Shown here piece by piece: positions 1-4,823 of a DNA stretch of 6,831 nucleotides (the stretch's first letter is position 1; every line of letters begins with the position of its first letter). The position numbers and the translations under genes are program-made. The notes under the pieces are model-generated. The model saw only the letters and a program-made list of their open reading frames with translations. It did no database searches and had not been told where the DNA came from. Source of the stretch: an uncultured bacterium (GTDB lineage Bacteria; Bacteroidota; Bacteroidia; Chitinophagales; Chitinophagaceae); the NCBI GenBank assembly GCA_903957405.1, contig CAJBPC010000162.1, positions 1-6,831 on the forward strand, written 5' to 3'.

Positions 1-260
1 CCGCTGTTTCCGTTGGCTTCCTGCTTGAATTTCAGCTTGAGGGTGAAGTCACGGTATGCCTTATCTGTTGACAGATATCCGTACTTTTTTTCAGGTCCGC
101 TTTCGCATACCAGTTCACCATCTTGTACAAACCATTTCTCCGTGCCATGGATCGTCCAGCCCGTCAGGTCCCTGCCGTTGAAGATGCTTTTGAACTGCGC
201 CACGGCACCATGAGCCATGGAGAGGAATAATGCGCATGTCAGCAAGAATGAAGATTTCAT
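1..260 (-). CDS. Secreted DUF1080 / 3-keto-disaccharide hydrolase-like protein, N-terminal part (runs off left edge)
   Basis: The window holds 86 complete codons from an ATG at 260, and the gene continues past position 1. Residues 1-21 look like a Sec signal peptide: MKSS, then a hydrophobic stretch (FLLTCALFLSMA), ending in AVA before Q22. The mature part opens with FNGRDLTGW (residues 28-35 region), followed by W43, DGEL and the strand DFTLKLKFKQEANGNSG (71-87). These are hallmarks of the DUF1080 (PF06439) concanavalin-A-like fold. Some Bacteroidota members of this family hydrolyse 3-keto-glycosides in the periplasm; this role is inferred from family knowledge. No typical lipobox cysteine follows the hydrophobic stretch, so a soluble periplasmic or exported protein is more likely than a lipoprotein. 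The start lies 25 nt after the purM stop and is preceded by an A-rich leader (AAAAAAACGAAT) without a Shine-Dalgarno sequence. The catalytic region is outside the window, so activity cannot be judged. Confidence 0.9.
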   Translation of the reverse strand, partial: MKSSFLLTCALFLSMAHGAVAQFKSIFNGRDLTGWTIHGTEKWFVQDGELVCESGPEKKYGYLSTDKAYRDFTLKLKFKQEANGNS

Positions 261-285
261 ATTCGTTTTTTTACTTGTTATCTGT

Positions 286-1455
286 TCAGTATGTTAGCAT
301 CACATCGTCCTTCAGGATGTGCAGGCGTTTGGCGTCGCACGCATCCACATGGCCGATGATCTTCGCATCGACGCCCCATTGCTTTGCGACCGCGATGATG
401 TCTTCTGCGTGTCCGGGTGATGTGTAGATCTCCATCCGGCAACCCATGTTGAAGACTTGGTACATCTCCCGGTCATCGGCACCGCTGGCTTGCTGGATCA
501 GTTTGAATATCGGTGGAACATCGAACAACGCATCCTTCACCACGAGCATATTGCCGGGCAGATACTTGAGGCATTTGGTCTGCCCCCCGCCGCTGCAGTG
601 AACAAGGCCGTGCACCTTCCCGAAATGATGCAGCAGTATCTCCCGCATCACTGGCGCATAGGTCCGCGTCGGGCTCAGGATCAACCTTCCCGCATCCACG
701 CCTTCGGGCACGCCACTAACGGGGTCGGTCAACCGAAAAGAACCGATGTAAGTGACCGCATCCGCCAGTCCGGGATCGAATGATTCCGGGAATCTCTCCG
801 CATAATACTTAGATATCAGGTCATGCCTTGCGCTCGTCAGGCCATTGCTCCCGATGCCACTGTTATATCCATTTTCATAAACGGCCTGACCGTAGCTCGA
901 CAATCCGACGATCACATCCCCCGGTGCGATGCGATCATTGGTCACCAGCTTATCCTTCGGCCATCTGGCCGTCATCGTTCCGTTGACGGCGACCGTGCGC
1001 ACCACGTCACCCACGTCCGCCGTCTCCCCGCCAAGGTAGTGGATGAGAACCCCCGCCTTGCGCATCTGCTCAAAGAATTCCTGCGTGCCGTCGATGATGG
1101 CCTTGAGGACTTCTCCCGGTATGAGGTGCTTGTTGCGGTCGATGGTCGAATTGAAGAGGATGTTGTCGTGTATGCCCACACAGAGCAGGTCGTCGAGGTT
1201 CATGACGATGGCATCCTGCGCCACGCCTTTCCATACGTCGAGGTTGCCGGTTTCCTTCCAGTAGAGGTATGCCAGGATCGTCTTCGTCCCTGCACCGTCG
1301 GCATGCATGACATTCACCCATTCGTCATCCCCTCCGAGATGATCGGGATAGATCTTGCAGAATGCATTGGCATACAGGCCCTGGTCGAGATTGCCGATGG
1401 CGGCATGTACTTCCTCCTTTTGGGCGGAGACACCCCTTTGGTCATAAAGGCTCAT
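286..1455 (-). CDS. purM: Phosphoribosylformylglycinamidine cyclo-ligase (AIR synthase), long Bacteroidota form
   Basis: This 389-residue cytoplasmic enzyme closes the imidazole ring of formylglycinamidine ribonucleotide using ATP to give AIR, the fifth step of de novo purine synthesis. The N-terminal AIRS half carries the glycine-rich HADGAGTKT (51-59, equivalent to GTDGVGTK in E. coli PurM), MNLDDLLCVG (85-94) and GGETADVGD (142-150). The C-terminal half carries GSNGLTSAR (202-210), HCSGGGQTK (286-294) and VFNMGCRMEIY (334-344), which matches the E. coli FNxGxGM segment. E. coli PurM is about 345 residues; the extra length and the HADGAGTKT and YGQAVYENGYNSG segments fit the form I recall from Bacteroides. 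The chosen ATG is the only one in frame before an upstream TGA. No clear Shine-Dalgarno precedes it. A TAGCTTTG box lies 18 nt upstream. The gene is divergent from ribF and is followed at 25 nt by the DUF1080 gene. All expected motifs are present, and no frameshift is seen. Confidence 0.95.
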   Translation of the reverse strand: MSLYDQRGVSAQKEEVHAAIGNLDQGLYANAFCKIYPDHLGGDDEWVNVMHADGAGTKTILAYLYWKETGNLDVWKGVAQDAIVMNLDDLLCVGIHDNILFNSTIDRNKHLIPGEVLKAIIDGTQEFFEQMRKAGVLIHYLGGETADVGDVVRTVAVNGTMTARWPKDKLVTNDRIAPGDVIVGLSSYGQAVYENGYNSGIGSNGLTSARHDLISKYYAERFPESFDPGLADAVTYIGSFRLTDPVSGVPEGVDAGRLILSPTRTYAPVMREILLHHFGKVHGLVHCSGGGQTKCLKYLPGNMLVVKDALFDVPPIFKLIQQASGADDREMYQVFNMGCRMEIYTSPGHAEDIIAVAKQWGVDAKIIGHVDACDAKRLHILKDDVMLTY

Positions 1456-1472
1456 GGAATCGGGTATGGCGA

Positions 1473-1480
1473 CAAAGCTA
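1473..1480 (-). promoter_or_regulatory. Candidate Bacteroidota -7 box for purM (TAGCTTTG)
   Basis: Read on the minus strand, this is TAGCTTTG, a full match to the Bacteroidota -7 consensus TAnnTTTG. It ends 17 nt before the purM ATG. A TTG that could serve as the -33 element lies at 1505-1507 (minus strand) with a 24-nt spacer, slightly longer than the usual range. Transcription would then begin roughly 10-12 nt before the start codon, giving a very short leader. An 8-mer with two free positions is expected fairly often by chance, so this is only a candidate. Confidence 0.3.
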
Positions 1481-1564
1481 ATGATTAGATGGCAACGACC
1501 TGCTCAATTTCAAATGCCAATTTTATTTGAACGGGGATCATATCATTTTTTATGAGGGATGAAA

Positions 1565-1598
1565 GACAATGGGACATATCCCTGTCCTGCATATTGTC
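1565..1598. repeat. Nested inverted repeat in the purM-ribF spacer
   Basis: An outer arm pair, GACAAT (1565-1570) and ATTGTC (1593-1598), encloses an inner pair, GGACA (1572-1576) and TGTCC (1583-1587), around a 6-nt loop. Between the arms lie 1 nt on the left and 5 nt on the right. It could fold as a small imperfect hairpin in RNA of either strand, or act as a protein-binding site. It has no U tract after it, so it is not an intrinsic terminator. It lacks the conserved core of the FMN (RFN) riboswitch as I know it. A function is not established. Confidence 0.3.
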
Positions 1599-1637
1599 GA
1601 ACGACGCATCTGCCGCGCAATGCGTTGGAATTTCCTT

Positions 1638-1645
1638 TAGTTTTG
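1638..1645 (+). promoter_or_regulatory. Candidate Bacteroidota -7 box for ribF (TAGTTTTG)
   Basis: TAGTTTTG matches the TAnnTTTG -7 consensus and ends 11 nt before the chosen ribF ATG. No TTG lies at the usual 17-23 nt distance upstream; the nearest ones, at 1594-1596 and 1625-1627, are too far and too near. If it is used, the leader would be only a few nucleotides and the start upstream at 1552 could not be part of the message. The evidence is one box only, so this call is weak. Confidence 0.22.
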
Positions 1646-1656
1646 CAGCGCTGTTT

Positions 1657-2619
1657 ATGCGAGTCCATACCGACCTTCACAATCTCCCTGAATTCAGAAA
1701 TGCCGTACTCACCATCGGTACTTTCGACGGTGTGCACAAGGGCCATCTGAAGATCATTCGCCAGATGCAGCAGGAAGCCTCCGCCATCGGAGGAGAGACC
1801 CTCATCATCACCTTTCATCCGCATCCGAGGAACATCATAGGGTCCAGCGCCGGCAGGCTGCAACTGCTCACCACACTTGACGAAAGGATCTCGCTGCTGG
1901 ATGCACTGGGCGTCGACCATCTTGTCGTCATCCCCTTCACGAAGGCATTCGCAGCCCAGGCTCCGGAGGAATATGTCAGCGATTTCCTCGTGCGGCACTT
2001 TCATCCGCATACGGTCATCATAGGATACGACCATCGTTTCGGAAAGGACCGGCAGGGAGACTACCATCTGCTCGAAGCACTGTCCGACAGATACGGCTTC
2101 CGCGTGAAGGAGATCGATGCGCAACTGTCGCAGGAATCGACGATCAGCTCCACCCGGATCCGGGAGGCGCTGAAGGCCGGAGACACTTCACTTGCCGAAC
2201 AATTGCTGGGATATCCATACTTCATCGGCGGAGAGGTCGTCCACGGCGATCAGCGAGGCCGCACCATCGGTTTCCCGACGGCGAACCTACGGTTGCAGGA
2301 TACTGAAAAACTGCTGCCGGCAGACGGCGTCTATGCCATACGGTTATCCATACCCGAAGTCAAGGGCGGATGGATCGAAAAGGATGGCATGATGAACGTG
2401 GGCGTTCGTCCGACCGTGGACGGGATGCATCATCTCGCAGAAGTCAACATCTTCGATTTCAACGATGACATCTACGGAAAAAAAATAAAGGTGACCCTCC
2501 ACCGGCGCTTGCGCGCAGAGCTGAAGTTCCCGTCTCTGGAGGCGTTGCGGCTGCAATTGGAAAAGGACAGGGACAATGCGATATCGGGGCTCCGCGACGC
2601 TGCCCGGCAAGCGCTTTAG
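1657..2619 (+). CDS. ribF: Bifunctional riboflavin kinase / FMN adenylyltransferase
   Basis: This 320-residue cytoplasmic enzyme phosphorylates riboflavin to FMN and adenylates FMN to FAD. The N-terminal nucleotidyltransferase domain (about 15-180) has GTFDGVHKGH (21-30, with the HxGH signature HKGH), FHPHP (53-57), GYDHRFG (123-129) and ISSTRIRE (163-170). The C-terminal flavokinase domain (about 185-315) has GDQRGRTIGFPTAN (197-210, with the PTAN metal/ATP-binding motif), GVYA (224-227), NVGVRPT (248-253 region), AEVNIFDF (261-268, where E262 is the likely catalytic base) and DIYGKKI (271-277). The frame is open from an ATG at 1552, but the 35 residues this would add resemble no part of the family, and homology starts at MRVHTDLHNL. 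I therefore place the start at 1657, which also gives the normal family length of about 310 residues. The gene is divergent from purM and convergent with holA, sharing 4 nt with it at the 3' end. Confidence 0.95.
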   Translation: MRVHTDLHNLPEFRNAVLTIGTFDGVHKGHLKIIRQMQQEASAIGGETLIITFHPHPRNIIGSSAGRLQLLTTLDERISLLDALGVDHLVVIPFTKAFAAQAPEEYVSDFLVRHFHPHTVIIGYDHRFGKDRQGDYHLLEALSDRYGFRVKEIDAQLSQESTISSTRIREALKAGDTSLAEQLLGYPYFIGGEVVHGDQRGRTIGFPTANLRLQDTEKLLPADGVYAIRLSIPEVKGGWIEKDGMMNVGVRPTVDGMHHLAEVNIFDFNDDIYGKKIKVTLHRRLRAELKFPSLEALRLQLEKDRDNAISGLRDAARQAL

Positions 2620-3614
2620 ACATGCATCATCTTCACCGCCAATTCCTTCATCAGGGATGCATGCGATGTGCCGGAATCACCGATGCCCACCCCTTTCAGG
2701 TTGTAATGATGCAGCAGTAGAAGTATTTTCTCTATGCTTGCCTGATCGTACTTCCTTACAGCCGCGATGTATTCTTTGAGCACGAACGGATGCACGCCGA
2801 CCGTGGTGGCCGCGCTGCGCTCATCGCGGGCATCGATGCCATGCAGCATGTACAATTTCGAAAAATACGAATACAGTAAAGGCAATACCTGCTGTATGGG
2901 TGCCGCTTTGGGATTGGCCTCGAAATAATTCAGGATCCGGATCGCGCCGGGAAGGTCTTTCTGCCCCAGTGCCTTCTGCAACTCAAAGACATTATACTCC
3001 TTACTCACCCCCACGAAATGCTCGATATCGTCTTCGGTGATGTTCTTCCGTCCGTGGAGGTTGACCTGTATCTTCTCCAGCTCGTTGGCGATCCGGGAAA
3101 GATCGTTCCCGATATGCTGCACCAGCAATACCACCGCTTGCTGGCTGATGGTATTGCCTTTCGACTGCACATGCGCCAGCACCCAGTCGGGGAGCTTGTT
3201 ATCGTACATCTTCTTCGTGGTGATGACGACAGCCTGCTTGACGACCTTCTTGCTGAAATTGGTACGCTTGTCAATGGGCTTCCCTTTGTAGGACACCACG
3301 AAAATCGTTGACGACAATGGCTGGTCGATGTACACATCGAGCTTCTCCACATCCTTCATCTGCTGGGCTTCTCGCAGCAGCACGACCTGCCGCTCCGCAA
3401 ACATGGGATATCGCCGGCAGGCGTTCACGACCTCACTCCACTGGGCATCCTTTCCGTAGAATACCGTGAGGTTGAATTCCGCCTCCTGCTCACTCAGGAT
3501 ATGATGCTCCGCGTATCGCATCACCTCGTCTATCACAAAATCCTCCTCCCCTTCGAGCCAGTAGATGGGCTTGAACTTTCCTTTCTTCCAGTCGTTGATA
3601 ATCGACTCCGTCAT
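2616..3614 (-). CDS. holA: DNA polymerase III subunit delta (clamp loader)
   Basis: This 332-residue protein is the delta subunit of the clamp-loader complex, which opens the beta sliding clamp and loads it at primer ends. Family-typical blocks run in order. The N-terminal AAA+-like domain I (about 1-140) has PIYWLEGEEDFVIDE (16-30), where a P-loop would sit in an active AAA+ protein, and PMFAERQVVLLREAQ (70-84). Domain II (about 141-200) has ISQQAVVLLVQHIGNDLSRI (156-175), then NELEKI (177-182) and ITEDDIEHFVG (192-202). The C-terminal collar domain (about 204-330) has NVFELQKALGQKD (208-220) and LLYSYFSKLYML (247-258). As expected for delta, no canonical Walker A (GxxxxGKT) is present, which fits the family's lack of ATPase activity. 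The length is normal. There is no Shine-Dalgarno before the ATG. The stop codon interlocks with that of ribF, and no terminator lies between the two genes. Confidence 0.94.
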   Translation of the reverse strand: MTESIINDWKKGKFKPIYWLEGEEDFVIDEVMRYAEHHILSEQEAEFNLTVFYGKDAQWSEVVNACRRYPMFAERQVVLLREAQQMKDVEKLDVYIDQPLSSTIFVVSYKGKPIDKRTNFSKKVVKQAVVITTKKMYDNKLPDWVLAHVQSKGNTISQQAVVLLVQHIGNDLSRIANELEKIQVNLHGRKNITEDDIEHFVGVSKEYNVFELQKALGQKDLPGAIRILNYFEANPKAAPIQQVLPLLYSYFSKLYMLHGIDARDERSAATTVGVHPFVLKEYIAAVRKYDQASIEKILLLLHHYNLKGVGIGDSGTSHASLMKELAVKMMHV

Positions 3615-3671
3615 GATTGCAATTTACACGAAGTTGACCGAAGCTGTTTTAAGAAAAAAATCCCGCTGCAA

Positions 3672-3700
3672 TTTGGCACGGTTTTGGAAAAGTAGCTTAC
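3672..3700 (+). promoter_or_regulatory. Weak candidate promoter for the coiled-coil gene, in the holA divergent spacer
   Basis: The 136-nt spacer 3615-3750 must hold the start signals of both holA (leftward) and the gene at 3751 (rightward). On the plus strand, TTTG at 3672-3675 is followed after 17 nt by TAGCTTAC (3693-3700), which keeps the TAnnTT part of the -7 consensus but not the final TG. This would give a leader of about 45 nt. On the minus strand only TAAATTG, close to the holA ATG, resembles a -7 box, and imperfectly. The rest of the spacer is A/T-rich, with an A7 run at 3654-3660. I see no terminator or RNA gene in it. Confidence 0.18.
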
Positions 3701-3750
3701 CAAACACAAGAATCGTATTTTTACACGCAATAACTACTTAAAACATTCGT

Positions 3751-4731
3751 ATGAACCCTTCGAACTATCCCTCCGCGACACCCCCATCTCAAGAACCTCA
3801 AAAAGACAACAGAGGCCTCATCTACGGGATCCTGATTGCAGCATTGCTGGGAACATGGGGATACATCATATACGACAAGAGTCGGACAAAGGAAGTCATC
3901 GAACAGAAAGACCTCCAATATGCCGTACTGGACTCCTCAAAATCCACCATCCAAAAAGAATACGAAGACGCATTGCTCAGGCTTGATGGAATGACCGGCA
4001 CCAACGCGACATTGGATAGCCTCGTGAAAAGCAAGGATGCGGAAGTCTCCGGCCTGAAGTCGAAGATCCGCTCGCTGGTATCGAAGCAGAATGCAAGTGC
4101 GGCAGACCTGAAAGAGGCCAGGCAACTCATCGGACAACTTAACGGAAAAATCGATGGATACCTTGAAGAGATAGAAAGGCTTCAGGGCATCAACCAGCAA
4201 CTGACACAGGACAAGGACGCCCTGACAACGGAAAAAGGTCGCCTGGTAGAAGACCTGACAACCACGCAGTCGGCAAAGAAAGTCGCAGAAGAGAAAGTCG
4301 ATATCGGTTCGACCCTTCACGCCTCGAACTTCAAGATCGCCGCAGTGGATGTGAAAGGCAGCGGCAAAGAGAAGAACACTTCCACGGCCAAGAAGGCCGA
4401 TAAGTTCAGGATATCATTCGACCTTGATGAAAACATGATCGCACCGAGCGGAACCAAAGACCTGTACATCATCGTCGTCGATCCTGCCGGAAACATCATC
4501 CGCGAACAGGGCCTTCGTTCCGGAACCTTCGCCACCCGCCGCGATGGCGATAAGGAATTCACGAATAAAGTAGCCGTGAGCTATGTGGAGGGTGAACGCA
4601 AGAATGTGAGCTTCGACCTCCAGCAGACTGAAAAATACATCGCTGGAAACTATAAAGTGGCAGTCTACCACAACGGATTCAAGATCGGTGAAAACAAAGT
4701 GGAACTGAAGAAAGGCGGACTCTTCAACTAG
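3751..4731 (+). CDS. Membrane-anchored coiled-coil protein with C-terminal beta-rich domain, function unknown
   Basis: I do not recognise a named family for this 326-residue protein. It has four parts. A polar, proline- and serine-rich N-terminus (1-21) is followed by one hydrophobic segment, GLIYGILIAALLGTWGYIIY (22-41). A long charged helical stretch (about 45-188), rich in K, E, L, Q and D with leucines at coiled-coil-like spacing, follows. A C-terminal domain (about 190-326) has alternating strands such as FRISFDL, DLYIIVVDPAGNII and GNYKVAVYHNGFKIGENKVELK, suggesting an Ig-like beta sandwich. There is no signal-peptidase site, so the hydrophobic segment is probably an uncleaved inner-membrane anchor with the coiled coil and sandwich in the periplasm. 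Charges on both sides are mixed, so orientation is inferred. No catalytic motif is visible. The layout suggests a structural or scaffolding envelope protein. It is transcribed alone: divergent from holA, with a strong terminator 33 nt after the stop. Confidence 0.88.
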   Translation: MNPSNYPSATPPSQEPQKDNRGLIYGILIAALLGTWGYIIYDKSRTKEVIEQKDLQYAVLDSSKSTIQKEYEDALLRLDGMTGTNATLDSLVKSKDAEVSGLKSKIRSLVSKQNASAADLKEARQLIGQLNGKIDGYLEEIERLQGINQQLTQDKDALTTEKGRLVEDLTTTQSAKKVAEEKVDIGSTLHASNFKIAAVDVKGSGKEKNTSTAKKADKFRISFDLDENMIAPSGTKDLYIIVVDPAGNIIREQGLRSGTFATRRDGDKEFTNKVAVSYVEGERKNVSFDLQQTEKYIAGNYKVAVYHNGFKIGENKVELKKGGLFN

Positions 4732-4764
4732 ACAACACAGTCTTTCCGCAGATCATCCTTCATG

Positions 4765-4807
4765 AAAGAGGCCACTCAGCCATTCCAGCTGCGTGGCCTC
4801 TTTTTTT
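4765..4807 (+). terminator. Intrinsic terminator after the coiled-coil gene
   Basis: An 11-bp perfect stem pairs AAAGAGGCCAC (4765-4775) with GTGGCCTCTTT (4793-4803). An inner CAGC/GCTG helix (4777-4780 with 4788-4791) leaves a 7-nt loop. The stem's right arm runs into a T tract extending to 4807, giving seven T in a row from 4801. It lies 33 nt after the stop of the gene ending at 4731. On the opposite strand the stem is followed only by TTT, so it may also work, more weakly, for the minus-strand gene that ends at 4824. Confidence 0.88.
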
Positions 4808-4823
4808 CATCCCCGGGGTGGGT

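Noticed and set aside
823..1488. A 221-codon plus-strand open frame opposite purM
   Set aside because: It lies entirely antisense to a clear purM with all family motifs, and its product has no recognisable domain. It is a shadow frame.
1456..1656. A possible FMN or purine riboswitch between purM and ribF
   Set aside because: The conserved core segments of the RFN element and of the purine aptamer are not visible on either strand. Only a small nested inverted repeat is present.
1543..2124. A 193-codon minus-strand open frame opposite the start of ribF
   Set aside because: It is antisense to the strongly supported nucleotidyltransferase domain of RibF, and its product looks like translated complement with no family resemblance.
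3618..3727. Short direct repeats in the holA spacer: TGCAATTT at 3618 and 3667, TTTACACG at 3623 and 3720
   Set aside because: The 8-mers are unevenly spaced in A/T-rich sequence and are not flanked by longer similarity. Chance is the simplest explanation.
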